From Glycocaulis profundi (lineage in GTDB: Bacteria; Pseudomonadota; Alphaproteobacteria; Caulobacterales; Maricaulaceae), in contig VJOU01000019.1 in assembly GCA_007050995.1 (NCBI GenBank), forward strand, positions 1 through 64,000: a stretch of DNA of 64,000 nt. The letters run 5' to 3'. Under the pieces are notes generated by a model, which searched no databases, was not told the origin of the DNA, and worked only from the letters and a program-made list of their open reading frames with translations. Of this stretch, positions 34,506 through 42,858 are shown one piece after another. Every line of letters starts with the position of its first letter. The stretch's first letter is position 1. Both the position numbers and the translations under genes were made by a program.

Positions 34506-36221
34506 TCAGCCCAGCCGTTCGGGCGCGCTCATGGGCTCCCCGTTTCCGGGGCGGACCCGCCATGCGCTCGCCGCCGAGGCGGTGAAGTCGCGGCTCTTTA
34601 TGGTGGAGACCGCGATGTGCTCGGCGACCGCCTCGTCCGACCTGAGGGTCAGGACCAGATAGCCCTTCATGTAGGCATCGTTGAGCAGGATGTCGGCGTT
34701 GCGGTCCTCGGTCATGCGGCCGAAATTCACGCCGGGCGCGTTGACGGTCTCGAAGGGCGAGGGGCTGGTCACCGAGGTGACGCCGAACTCCACGCCCCGG
34801 CGCTCTCCGGCCACGTCGATGAGATCATTGGTCCAGGCGTTGTGGGTGTCCCCTGTCAGCACAAGAAAATCCGCGCCCGCCGCCCGCGCGGCGTCATAAA
34901 GCCGCTCGCGGTCAGCGGGGAAGCCATCCCAGGAATCGAGATTGAACGGCACGCCGTGGGCCGTGCGCTGGGCGAACTGCCAGTGGAATTCGCTGGTCAG
35001 GCGCATGCCCTGCCGCAGCCACCACGGGGTCTGGGTCATGTAATTCGGCGCCTCGGCGCGGGCCATGAGCACCTGATTGGCCAGAACCCGCCACGGCTTG
35101 CCCGCCTGCACGGAGGCGGCGAGCGTCTCGGCGATGAAGCCGCGCTGGTCGTCGCCGATCAGGCGGCGTTCGGGGTCGCCGATCACGTCCTCGCGCCAGC
35201 GCCGCACCTGCGCCTGTATCTCCGGGTCGTCGGGATCGCTCTCGGCCGGCACGGGGAAGCTGGAGAAGTCCAGCTCCTCGGAGCGCGCGGTCAGCCGGGT
35301 CTCCAGGAAGATCAGGCTCGCCAGATCGCCGATCTCCACCGCGCCATAGCGGTTGATCAGGGTCTCGCCCTCGCGCACGGGCAGCCAGTCGTGATACGCG
35401 CGGATCGCCGCGTCCCTGCGCGCGATCCAGTCGCCTTCGGTCCGGGGGTCGTGGTTCTCCGCGCCCGTGACGTGGGAATCGTTGGCCACCTCATGATCGT
35501 CCCAGATCGGAATCCACGCCGCCGCGGCCTTGGCGGCCTGAAGGTCGGGATCGAGGCAGTACTGGGCGTGCCGCCGCGCGTAATCGTCCTCGGACACGAT
35601 CTCGTGGCGCGGTTCGGGCAGGCGGGCGAGGCGCTCGGCGTCCTCGGTGGCGTACCCGCCCATGGCGTATTCGTACAGATAGTCGCCCAGATGAACCATC
35701 AGGTCGGCGTCCGCCGTCTCGGCGGCGTGCCGGTAGGCGTTGAAGAAGCCGTTGGGATGGTTTGAGCACGAGAAGGCCGCGATGCGGTATTCGTCCAGCG
35801 GCCCCTCGGGCAGCGTCCTGAACCGGCCCGCGGGCGAGGTCTCGCCCCGGCCCCGGAAGCGGTAATGGTGCCAGCGCCCCGCTTGCAGACCCTCCGCGAT
35901 GGTCTTGACCGGGAAGGCTCCCTCCACAGGAATCACGCCGGGCCGGGCGGCCGCCTCGCCGGTCCAGACGATGTCGGTGAAGTCCGGGTCTGTGGCCACT
36001 TCGACGGTCAAAGCGGGTGGCGCGGCGGCCTCGGTGGTGACCGCGGTCCACAGCACGACGCTGTCGGCCCTGGGGTCGCCCGAGGCGACGCCGTGCTTGA
36101 ACGCGCCCTCCGGCACGGGCAGCGGGTCGTGATGGCGCTCCGCGCAGGCGGCCAGCGCCAGCCCCGCGGCGCCCGCCCCGCCCAGCAGCGCGCCCCGGCG
36201 CGTGATCGGTGTGCCCATCAT
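34506..36221 (-). CDS. phoD: Alkaline phosphatase D family protein
   Basis: 571 residues. The start is TRRGALLGG plus a hydrophobic stretch and ALAAC, a Tat signal with a possible lipobox. The domain has the PhoD N-terminal part (FKHGVASGDPRADSVVLWTAV) and the metallophosphatase core: HLGDYLYEY, WIPIWDDHEVANDS, ANQVLMAR, LTGDTHNAW. These bind Ca/Fe in PhoD. It should release phosphate from phosphoesters in the periplasm. GGGGAGG precedes ATG 36221/36218. It follows the TonB receptor after 87 nt in the same direction. Confidence 0.94.
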   Translation of the reverse strand: MMGTPITRRGALLGGAGAAGLALAACAERHHDPLPVPEGAFKHGVASGDPRADSVVLWTAVTTEAAAPPALTVEVATDPDFTDIVWTGEAAARPGVIPVEGAFPVKTIAEGLQAGRWHHYRFRGRGETSPAGRFRTLPEGPLDEYRIAAFSCSNHPNGFFNAYRHAAETADADLMVHLGDYLYEYAMGGYATEDAERLARLPEPRHEIVSEDDYARRHAQYCLDPDLQAAKAAAAWIPIWDDHEVANDSHVTGAENHDPRTEGDWIARRDAAIRAYHDWLPVREGETLINRYGAVEIGDLASLIFLETRLTARSEELDFSSFPVPAESDPDDPEIQAQVRRWREDVIGDPERRLIGDDQRGFIAETLAASVQAGKPWRVLANQVLMARAEAPNYMTQTPWWLRQGMRLTSEFHWQFAQRTAHGVPFNLDSWDGFPADRERLYDAARAAGADFLVLTGDTHNAWTNDLIDVAGERRGVEFGVTSVTSPSPFETVNAPGVNFGRMTEDRNADILLNDAYMKGYLVLTLRSDEAVAEHIAVSTIKSRDFTASAASAWRVRPGNGEPMSAPERLG

Positions 36222-36255
36222 ACCCTCCCCGTCATCCCTCGATCATATGCAAGCA

Positions 36256-36290
36256 GGCCGGACCGCGCGCGGCAAGCGCCCGGTCCGGCC
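36256..36290. other. Hairpin between the TonB receptor gene and phoD
   Basis: GGCCGGACCG (36256-36265) and CGGTCCGGCC (36281-36290) form a perfect 10 bp stem with a 15 nt loop. No U-tract follows in the leftward direction, so it is not a full intrinsic terminator. It may partly reduce phoD expression relative to the receptor or protect the upstream mRNA. Confidence 0.45.
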
Positions 36291-36308
36291 CCGTCCCCCT
36301 GACGCCCC

Positions 36309-38669
36309 CTAGAAGCGCCCGCCGATCCGCACGCCGTACAGGCGCGGCGCGGCGGCGATGAAGGTGGGGATGCCGAAGGCGGACCCGGTGTTGCCCGCGT
36401 CGATGAGATATTTCTCGTCGGTCAGGTTCGAGCCGAACAGTTCGGCGTAGAAGCCCTCATCGGCGGTTTCATAACGCACCCGCGCACGCAGCAGGCCATA
36501 CGCGCCCTGGGTCAGCGCGCCGCCGAACACGTCGTTCTCCTCGTCGAAGAAGATGCGCGACTGCCACGAATAGGACGGCAGCAGCGTCACCGAACCCCAG
36601 TCGCCGCGGGCGACCTCGGCCCGCACGCCGATGGAGGCGGCGTGGCGCGGGGCGTAGCGGAAGGTGTTGCCCGCCAGCTCCTGCTCGGACCCGTCGCCGC
36701 CCGACCCGTCGAAGGTCGCGTGGTTGTAGGCATAGCTCGCATAGACATCGATCAGGTCGGTCAGCGCGAGGCTGGCCTGGCCCTCGAAGCCGTACTGGGT
36801 GGCGTTGCCGGTGTTGTCGACCACGAAGCTGAGTTCATTGGGGTCGAAGCGGGTGGTCTGGAAGTTCTCGTATTCCGAATAGAAGACCGAGCCCGACAGC
36901 GTGCCGCGGCCCAGGGTCAGGAAGGCTCCGGCCTCGACCGAATCCACGATCTCGGCGGGGGCCGTGGTGAAGAAGTTGGGCGAGGAACTGTCCAGCGCGA
37001 TCACGTCGGGGCGACGGCCGCGGGCGTAGCTGGCCCACAGATTGAGATTGTCCGCCGCCTCGTAGCTGGCCGCCAGACGCCAGGTGAAGGCGTCGAAGCT
37101 GGCCGACTGGCTGACTTCCGCGCCGCCGGGCGTGGCGGGCAGGATCAGGGTCTGGCCGCCGGTCACGCGGTTGGGGCCGGCCAGGTTGCGGCCATAGCCC
37201 GAAGACCGCTTGTCCTCGTAGGTCCAGCGCAGACCGCCGGTCACGCTCAGACGGTCGGTCAGCGCATACGTGGCGTCCGCGAAGATGTCATACGAGGTCG
37301 TCTCGCCCCGGTTGGAGGCCTCCTCCTGATAGTCCGGGCGCAGAGGCACCTGCTGGCCGGCGGTCAGGAGGCTGAGGATGGACAGCGGGAAGGGATTGAA
37401 CGGATCGGTCACCGTCGCCCCGCCCAGCAGCGCCTCGATCTGGGGCACTGTCAGGCCCGCGCCCGCCGCGATGTCGCCGATCAGGAAGGACTGCAGGATC
37501 GCCTCGTTGAGCATGACCGGGATGCGCTGGGTCCCGTCCTCGGCGAAGATCAGCCCGCCGACCGAGCCGGTCAGCCGCCCGCCGCCGTCATAGGACAGGC
37601 GCAGCTCCTGGCTGAACTGGTCGCCGGTGGCGTCCTCGCCGATGACGACAAGCGGCAGAGCCGAGCCGTCCGGATCGAAGATCTCCACCGAATCGAAGCT
37701 GCGCCAGCCGGTGATCGAATTGAGCGTCCAGGCCGGGTTCAGCCGCAGCTCGGCCAGCGCGGTCAGACCCATCACCGTACGGTCCAGCCCCAGCTCGCGC
37801 CCGCCCTCGAAGCCGCCGAAGGTCTGCAGCGCGGCGGGGGTGAACGGATCGGTGTCGCCGCCCGGCGCGGGGAAGGTCCCCGACTTGAACGCGGTGCCCG
37901 GCGGGGTGTCCTCCTGATAGTTCGCGATGATGTCGAAGCTCAGATACTCGGTGGGCTGGCCGGAGAACACGCCGCGGATGGCCCAGGTCTCCTTGCCCTG
38001 CAGATCACGCCCGCCCAGCACGTTCTCGATATGGCCGTCACGCTCGCGCCGCACCGCGGCCAGACGCACGCCATAGCCCTCCTGCAGGCCGTAATTCACA
38101 TGGCCGGAATAATCGACCTGGCCCAGATTGCCCCACCCGGCGTTGAAGCTGGCGGAGAAGTCGTCCTCGGCCTTGTTCTGGATGATGTTGATGCCGCCGA
38201 TCAGCGCGCCGCGGCCGAACAGGGTCGGCTGGGGGCCCTTGGCCACCTCGACCCGCTCGATGTCGAACAGCTCCACATACGAGCCGCGCGAGCGGGTGAT
38301 GGACACCCCGTCCTGGAAGATCGCCACCCGGGTCTCCGCGGTCGCGTCGCCCGAATCGGTGGTGATGCCCCGGATCGAATATCCGGTGTTGTTCGGGCTC
38401 TGCTCCTGAACCACCAGGCCGGGCGTGAACAGGGCGAGGCTCTCGAAGTCCTGGATGGCGAGGGTGTCGATAAGCTCGGAATCGAACGCGGCCACATTCA
38501 CCGGCACGTCGGCGAGAGACTGCTCGCGGAACTGGGTGGTGACGCGGATGACCTCGATCTGGCCCGGCTGGGCGGCGGTTTCAGTGTCGGAACCCCCGCC
38601 CGCATGGGCCGCGGCGGGCAGGACCGCCAGCGCGGCGGCGGCGGACAGAAGTCGGGTCTTGAACGTCAT
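36309..38669 (-). CDS. TonB-dependent outer-membrane receptor
   Basis: 786 residues. A signal peptide (1-24, AAAHA) is followed by the plug domain (IEVIRVTTQFREQSLADVPVNVAAFD to EVAKGPQPTLFGRGALIGGINI) and a 22-strand barrel ending in a C-terminal aromatic/Phe (RIGGRF), required for outer-membrane insertion. The TonB box region is near IEVIRVT. No ligand motif is readable. GAGG precedes ATG 38669 by about 8 nt. A four-unit Pho box upstream and phoD downstream suggest uptake of a phosphorus-containing ligand. Confidence 0.93.
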   Translation of the reverse strand: MTFKTRLLSAAAALAVLPAAAHAGGGSDTETAAQPGQIEVIRVTTQFREQSLADVPVNVAAFDSELIDTLAIQDFESLALFTPGLVVQEQSPNNTGYSIRGITTDSGDATAETRVAIFQDGVSITRSRGSYVELFDIERVEVAKGPQPTLFGRGALIGGINIIQNKAEDDFSASFNAGWGNLGQVDYSGHVNYGLQEGYGVRLAAVRRERDGHIENVLGGRDLQGKETWAIRGVFSGQPTEYLSFDIIANYQEDTPPGTAFKSGTFPAPGGDTDPFTPAALQTFGGFEGGRELGLDRTVMGLTALAELRLNPAWTLNSITGWRSFDSVEIFDPDGSALPLVVIGEDATGDQFSQELRLSYDGGGRLTGSVGGLIFAEDGTQRIPVMLNEAILQSFLIGDIAAGAGLTVPQIEALLGGATVTDPFNPFPLSILSLLTAGQQVPLRPDYQEEASNRGETTSYDIFADATYALTDRLSVTGGLRWTYEDKRSSGYGRNLAGPNRVTGGQTLILPATPGGAEVSQSASFDAFTWRLAASYEAADNLNLWASYARGRRPDVIALDSSSPNFFTTAPAEIVDSVEAGAFLTLGRGTLSGSVFYSEYENFQTTRFDPNELSFVVDNTGNATQYGFEGQASLALTDLIDVYASYAYNHATFDGSGGDGSEQELAGNTFRYAPRHAASIGVRAEVARGDWGSVTLLPSYSWQSRIFFDEENDVFGGALTQGAYGLLRARVRYETADEGFYAELFGSNLTDEKYLIDAGNTGSAFGIPTFIAAAPRLYGVRIGGRF

Positions 38670-38734
38670 GGAACAGCCTCGCGATTTCGAAGCGGCGGGA
38701 TGGCCGCGTTCAGCGAGCCCTCTACGCGCTGGAC

Positions 38735-38774
38735 GTGACGCTTCCCGCACAGACCCGTGACAGGTATCTGACGC
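38735..38774 (-). promoter_or_regulatory. Four-unit Pho box (PhoB site) upstream of the TonB receptor
   Basis: Read leftward: GCGTCAG-ATAC-CTGTCAC-GGGT-CTGTGCG-GGAA-GCGTCAC. These are four 7 bp units with 4 bp spacers, an 11 bp period. The PhoB consensus is CTGTCAT in tandem with the same period; the second unit matches 6 of 7. A TAGAGG -10 (38719-38724) lies 10 bp further, as in PhoB-activated promoters. Confidence 0.6.
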
Positions 38775-38832
38775 GATGCAGCATGACCGGCGCGCGTTGC
38801 ATCCGCGCCACGCTCCGTGGGACTGTCCGCCG

Positions 38833-39840
38833 ATGACCGAGACTGACGACATCCGCAACCTGACCGCCGAAGAGGCCGACCAGGGCGAACGCCTGGACCG
38901 CTGGATGGCGGCGAACTGGGCCGATCTGTCGCGCTCGCGCTGCAAGGCGCTGGTGGAGGGCGGGCATCTGTCGCTGGACGGCAAACCGCTGAAAGACCCG
39001 TCCGCCAAGATGCGCGCAGGGGGCGTCTACACCCTCGTCCTGCCGCCGCTGGAAAGCGCCGTGCCCAAGCCGGAGAACATCCCGCTGGACGTATTGTTCG
39101 AGGACGACCACCTGATCGTCATCAACAAGCCGGCGGGCCTGACCGTGCATCCCGGCGCGGGCGCGTGGACGGGCACGCTGGTCCACGCCCTTCTGCATCA
39201 CTGCGCGGGCAGCCTGTCGGGCATCGGCGGGGTGGAGCGGCCGGGCATCGTGCACCGGCTGGACAAGGACACCTCGGGCGTTCTGGTCGCTGCCAAGACC
39301 GACCAGGCCCACCAGAAGCTCTCCAAACAGTTCGCCAAGCACACCGTGGAGCGCGCCTATCTCGCCTTCACCCGCGGCGCGCCCCGGCCCCGCTCAGGCA
39401 CGGTGGAGACCCGGATCGTGCGTTCCAGCCACGACCGCAAGAAGATGACGGTGGTCGCCGACCCGCATTCCGAGGCGGGCAAGCATGCGGTCACCCATTA
39501 CGAGACGCTTGAGAAATACGGCCAGGAGCCCGACGCCCCCATCGGAACGCCGCTGGCCGCCCTTGTCGAATGCCGTCTGGAGACCGGGCGCACCCACCAG
39601 ATCCGGGTGCATATGGGCCATATCGGCCATCCGCTGCTGGGCGATCCGGTCTACGGCAAGGGGCGCGGCACCATGCTCGCCAAGACGCCGGACGGGGAGA
39701 TATTCAAGGACTTCCGCCGTCAGGCCCTGCACGCGGCGGTGCTGGGCTTCGTCCATCCGGCCACCGGCGAGGACATGCGTTTCGAGACCGAGATGCCCAA
39801 GGACCTCGCCCGGCTTCAGGCCTATCTCAAGCGGCTCTAG
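38833..39840 (+). CDS. RluA/RluD-family 23S rRNA pseudouridine synthase
   Basis: 335 residues. The S4 RNA-binding domain (about 20-80: RLDRWMAANWADLSRSRCKALVEGG) is followed by the synthase core with VINKPAGLTVHPG, the catalytic Asp in GIVHRLDKDTSG and the RTHQIRVHM motif. It modifies uridines in rRNA, most likely as RluD or RluC. Start ATG 38833 is taken; an ATG 57 nt upstream adds an unconserved stretch. Its 3' end overlaps the convergent transporter gene by 14 nt. Confidence 0.92.
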   Translation: MTETDDIRNLTAEEADQGERLDRWMAANWADLSRSRCKALVEGGHLSLDGKPLKDPSAKMRAGGVYTLVLPPLESAVPKPENIPLDVLFEDDHLIVINKPAGLTVHPGAGAWTGTLVHALLHHCAGSLSGIGGVERPGIVHRLDKDTSGVLVAAKTDQAHQKLSKQFAKHTVERAYLAFTRGAPRPRSGTVETRIVRSSHDRKKMTVVADPHSEAGKHAVTHYETLEKYGQEPDAPIGTPLAALVECRLETGRTHQIRVHMGHIGHPLLGDPVYGKGRGTMLAKTPDGEIFKDFRRQALHAAVLGFVHPATGEDMRFETEMPKDLARLQAYLKRL

Positions 39841-40711
39841 CGCGCGCCCGGACCGCCACCTTCGACCAGCGCCGCGCCCACAGGATGAACAGGCCCGCGG
39901 TGGCGAACATCAGCAGGCCATAGACCGCGGCAGGCACCGCATAGGCGATGTCGCCCAGCATGGTGGAGGCCACCACGATGGCCAGCGTCGCGTTCTGAAG
40001 CCCGCATTCCAGCGTCAGGGCGATGCGCTGGCGCATCCTGAGAGCGAGCAGGCTGGCCGCGGCGAAGGCCACGCTCATGGCCGCCACGTTCAGGATCAGC
40101 GAGACGATCCCGGCCTCGATGAAGCTGGAGATGATGCTCGCGCCCTCGCTGATCACCGTGGCGAGCACCACCGCGACGAAGACCAGACCCGACAGGAAGC
40201 GCGAGCGGCGCTCGAGCGCCAGCGCGAAGCCCGGCGCGATCCGCCGCAGGCCCATGCCGATGCCCACCGGCACCACCGTCAGCAGGAAGATGAGCAGCCC
40301 GGTGGTCACCAGCCCGACCTGCGGCGCCTCCGGCCCCATGAACAGGGTCAGCGCGATCATCAGCACGACGGGCACTGTCACCATGGACAGGAGGCTGGTC
40401 AGCGCGGTCAGCGAGATCGACAGCGCCACGTCGCCGCGCGCTATGTGGGTGAGCAGGTTGGAGGTCGTCCCCCCCGGGCAGGCCGCCAGCAGCACGATCC
40501 CCACCTTCAGCACAGGCGGCGCGGGGATCAGCGCGACGATCAGTATCGCCAGCAGAGGCAGGGAGATGAACTGAAGCGCCGCCCCGGCCATGAAGGCTTT
40601 AGGGGCGGCGAAGATGCGGCGGAAGTCCGCAGGCGTCAGCCCGACGCCCAGAGCCAGCATGATGAAGGCGAGCGCGAGCGGGAGCAGTATCTGCGCGAAA
40701 ATCGATTCCAT
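39827..40711 (-). CDS. BASS family sodium:organic anion symporter
   Basis: 294 residues, about nine hydrophobic helices. LLAACPGGTTSNLLTHIARGDVALSISLTAL is the core of the bile acid:sodium symporter fold, with the second half showing ECGLQNATLAIVVASTML, the unwound crossing helix that binds Na. The substrate is not readable. It is monocistronic and preceded by a small membrane gene in the same direction 68 nt upstream. Confidence 0.9.
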   Translation of the reverse strand: MESIFAQILLPLALAFIMLALGVGLTPADFRRIFAAPKAFMAGAALQFISLPLLAILIVALIPAPPVLKVGIVLLAACPGGTTSNLLTHIARGDVALSISLTALTSLLSMVTVPVVLMIALTLFMGPEAPQVGLVTTGLLIFLLTVVPVGIGMGLRRIAPGFALALERRSRFLSGLVFVAVVLATVISEGASIISSFIEAGIVSLILNVAAMSVAFAAASLLALRMRQRIALTLECGLQNATLAIVVASTMLGDIAYAVPAAVYGLLMFATAGLFILWARRWSKVAVRARARAA

Positions 40712-40779
40712 GGCCGGGAGGCTAGACGGGTTGCATCCGCCCCGTCACCCGCTTTCCGGCCCGGCCTTTCAAAAGACCG

Positions 40780-40911
40780 TCAGGACATCACCGCCCACAC
40801 GACGATGAAGGCGACCACGACCAGCACGATGCCGCCGATAAGGGCGTGCTTGACCATGTGATTGGGGGAGGGCTGTCCCTGGCGGGCTTCGTCGCGATCC
40901 TTCTCGACCAT
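40780..40911 (-). CDS. 43-residue single-pass membrane protein
   Basis: A 43-codon frame starts at ATG 40911 with AAGGAG about 8 nt upstream, a strong ribosome site. Residues 1-20 are polar (MVEKDRDEARQGQPSPNHM), residues 22-42 form one hydrophobic helix (HALIGGIVLVVVAFIVVWAV). It stands between a WYL regulator gene and the BASS gene, all leftward. Function unknown. It shares its plan (polar head, one helix) with the two small proteins near hisC. Confidence 0.6.
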   Translation of the reverse strand: MVEKDRDEARQGQPSPNHMVKHALIGGIVLVVVAFIVVWAVMS

Positions 40912-40997
40912 GAGCGGTGTCTCCTTGCAGCTGTGATCAAGCGGGCGCGTCCTCGCCCGCCCCTCTGACTGACTAACGCGCCAGGGCCCGAACGCGT

Positions 40998-41678
40998 TCA
41001 GCCGAAAGAAGAAAGGAAGTCCTCGAACCGCTTGCCTTTTTCAGGACGAAAGCGCTCGCCGGTCGGCTCCGCCGCCTCGAGCCGGTCCACCCTGAGCGAG
41101 CGGAAATCGGACCTGAGCTCGCACCAGATGGTCAGCAGCCAGACCGTGTCGAAGCAGGTCAGGCCCAGCGGACGCCCCACCCGCTCGGTGCGCGCGCCCT
41201 TCAGGTCCAGATAGGCGATGGCCAGCTTGCGCCGTTCACGGATCGCCGCGCGCAGGGAGGGCAGGTGCGGCCCGGCCCGGGTCATGGCCTCGGAGGTGTG
41301 CGAAACCGCCTGCAGAGGCAGGCGCTGATAACTCTCGCGCCGCTCCTCGCTGAGCACCGCGCCGATCTTGGACGCGGCCCGCTCGGCGGCTTTCGCCAGC
41401 GCCTCGTCGCCGCGCGAGGCGACCAGCCGCGCGCCCAGCGCGATGGCGTCCAGCTCGTCGGCGTCGAACTGGAGCGGGGGCAGGAAATATCCCTTCTCCA
41501 TCTGATAGCCCACGCCCGCCTCGCCCCGGACCGGCGCGCCCATGGCCTGAAGGCTCGCCATGTCGCGGTAAATCGTGCGCGCCGTCACGCCCAGCGCCTC
41601 GGCCAGCGTCTCGGCGCTGACCGGCTCGCGGCGGAGCCGCAGCAGGTCGAGAAGAGCGAACAGGCGAAGCGTGCGCAT
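40998..41678 (-). CDS. YafY/WYL-domain transcriptional regulator
   Basis: 226 residues. The helix-turn-helix (SAETLAEALGVTARTIYRDMASLQAMGAPV) is of HTH_11 type, followed by a WYL-like domain (about 125-215) with RKLAIAYLDLKGARTERVGRPLGLTCFDTVWLLTIWCELR. These proteins sense small ligands. A TATAAT lies 9 nt before the ATG with no ribosome site, so the mRNA is probably leaderless. A CTGAC/GTCAG inverted repeat overlaps its promoter. It is divergent from a 106-residue protein gene, its likely target. Confidence 0.9.
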   Translation of the reverse strand: MRTLRLFALLDLLRLRREPVSAETLAEALGVTARTIYRDMASLQAMGAPVRGEAGVGYQMEKGYFLPPLQFDADELDAIALGARLVASRGDEALAKAAERAASKIGAVLSEERRESYQRLPLQAVSHTSEAMTRAGPHLPSLRAAIRERRKLAIAYLDLKGARTERVGRPLGLTCFDTVWLLTIWCELRSDFRSLRVDRLEAAEPTGERFRPEKGKRFEDFLSSFG

Positions 41679-41687
41679 GACCGGCAG

Positions 41688-41693
41688 ATTATA
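41688..41693 (-). promoter_or_regulatory. Perfect TATAAT -10 of the WYL regulator gene
   Basis: Read leftward, TATAAT ends 9 nt before the ATG at 41678. A CTGACA -35 lies 19 bp further upstream. The short distance implies a leader of 2-3 nt. Confidence 0.5.
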
Positions 41694-41701
41694 GCGCGCT
41701 C

Positions 41702-41718
41702 CTGACCGAAACTGTCAG
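41702..41718. promoter_or_regulatory. Inverted repeat, candidate operator of the WYL regulator
   Basis: CTGAC (41702-41706), seven bases, GTCAG (41714-41718) form a perfect 5 bp inverted repeat. It lies between the -35 and -10 of the regulator gene and 48 bp before the divergent gene. This is the expected place for self-repression. Confidence 0.45.
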
Positions 41719-41765
41719 CATGATGGAGCTAGCGTCAGTCTCCACCAGACACGAAGGAGCGCGCC

Positions 41766-42086
41766 ATGTCCCCCTGCTGCGAGATCGTCACCTACCGCGT
41801 GGAGGCCGCCGGCTCCGCCGACATCGCGCGCGAGCAGGCCCGCGCCGTGCTGTCAGGCTTTGACGGCTTCATCGGCTGGATCGCCTTCACCAGCGAGGAC
41901 GACGCCCGCGAGCGCGCCGACCTGGTCGCCTGGCAGAGCCGGGAGCATGCCCGGCGCGCCGCCGAGGCGGTGGAGACCGACGCCCGTTTCGCCGCCTTCC
42001 GCGCAGGCGTGATCGCGGTGGACCGGATGGACCATTACCGCGCCGTCCCGGCGCCCGGCCCCGAGGTCTGCGCCGATGCGGCCTGA
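41766..42086 (+). CDS. Small protein, likely antibiotic-biosynthesis-monooxygenase-like fold
   Basis: 106 residues. EIVTYRVEAAGSADIAREQARAVLSGFDGFIGWIAFTSEDDARERADLVAWQSREHARRAAEAV has the strand-helix-strand rhythm of the ABM/dimeric ferredoxin fold, with W and H residues at the pocket. AAGGAG precedes the ATG. It is divergent from the WYL regulator, the usual arrangement for a ligand-responsive pair. Activity is unknown. Confidence 0.6.
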   Translation: MSPCCEIVTYRVEAAGSADIAREQARAVLSGFDGFIGWIAFTSEDDARERADLVAWQSREHARRAAEAVETDARFAAFRAGVIAVDRMDHYRAVPAPGPEVCADAA

Positions 42087-42090
42087 CGCC

Positions 42091-42618
42091 TCACGCCTCG
42101 CGCGCCATCACCCAGTCGGAATAGGTCCGGCCGCCCACGTCGAATTCGCGCTCGCCGACCGCCTCGAAGCCCATCTTGCCGTAGAAGGCCAGCGCACGGG
42201 CGTTGCCGCGATAGACCCCCAGGAAGACCGCCCGCTTTCCCGCCGCCCGGGCATGGGCCAGCCCCGCCTCCAGCAGGCGGCGGCCCAGCCCCGTGCCGTG
42301 AAGCCGCGACAGGGCGTAGATGCGCTTTATCTCGATGTCGTCCGGCCCGGTTGGCACGGGCAGGTCGGGCGCGGTCATGTGCAGATAACCCGCAGGGGCC
42401 GCGCCGGGCGCCATCTCGGCCAGCCACAGCGCCTCGTCCGCGCTCGCCAGCGCGGCGGCGTAGACCGCCGGGCTGTGGCGCTCGGCGCAGTGGCGCACGA
42501 TGGCCGCGCCGTCCACTACGCCCGCATAGCTTTCAAGGAAGGTCGCCGCGCCGATCAGCGCCAGCGCGTTCTCGTCGCCGGGACGGGCGCGGCGGATGTC
42601 GGGCGGGGACAGGGTCAT
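42091..42618 (-). CDS. GNAT family N-acetyltransferase
   Basis: 175 residues with the acetyl-CoA motif RLHGTGLGRRLLEAGLAHARAAGKR (Q/RxxGxG/A) and FYGKMGFEAVGEREFDVGG after it. The N-terminal half has AATFLESYAGVVDG. The family acetylates amines or protein N-termini; the substrate is unknown. AAGGAG precedes ATG 42618. It converges with the small fold protein across 4 bp. Confidence 0.88.
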   Translation of the reverse strand: MTLSPPDIRRARPGDENALALIGAATFLESYAGVVDGAAIVRHCAERHSPAVYAAALASADEALWLAEMAPGAAPAGYLHMTAPDLPVPTGPDDIEIKRIYALSRLHGTGLGRRLLEAGLAHARAAGKRAVFLGVYRGNARALAFYGKMGFEAVGEREFDVGGRTYSDWVMAREA

Positions 42619-42758
42619 GGGCGGCTCTCCTTCGCGGGCGCATGCAGTTTTTCCCGGAACGCGAAAACCGCCAACCGTCTTGAATCAGAAGGAAAACCTG
42701 AGCGCCGCGCTGGGTTACCGCTTGTTCACTGGAACACGGCCCTCTCGCAACCGCAGAA

Positions 42759-42764
42759 TATGAT
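42759..42764 (+). promoter_or_regulatory. Possible -10 of rpoH
   Basis: TATGAT lies 94 nt before the rpoH ATG, in an AT-rich stretch (42757-42774). No good -35 is found at 17 bp. A CTTGAA further up (42679-42684) recalls the sigma-32 -35 element, but no matching -10 follows. Confidence 0.3.
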
Positions 42765-42858
42765 ACCTAAATAGAGCCCCGGCGCGCTCCCCGCGCGCCA
42801 GGGGGAAGGCCCGCATCTCCCCGTTCCCGCGGGTCTTCAGGAGGAAGGCAGGACACTC

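Noticed and set aside
36642..38738. A 698-codon plus frame opposite the TonB receptor
   Set aside because: Antisense shadow of a well-defined receptor; low-complexity translation and no ribosome site.
42656..42755. GGAAC motifs at 42656 and 42731 before rpoH as EcfG promoters
   Set aside because: Downstream elements are CGTC at 15 bp and CGCA at 16 bp, not CGTT at 16-17 bp.
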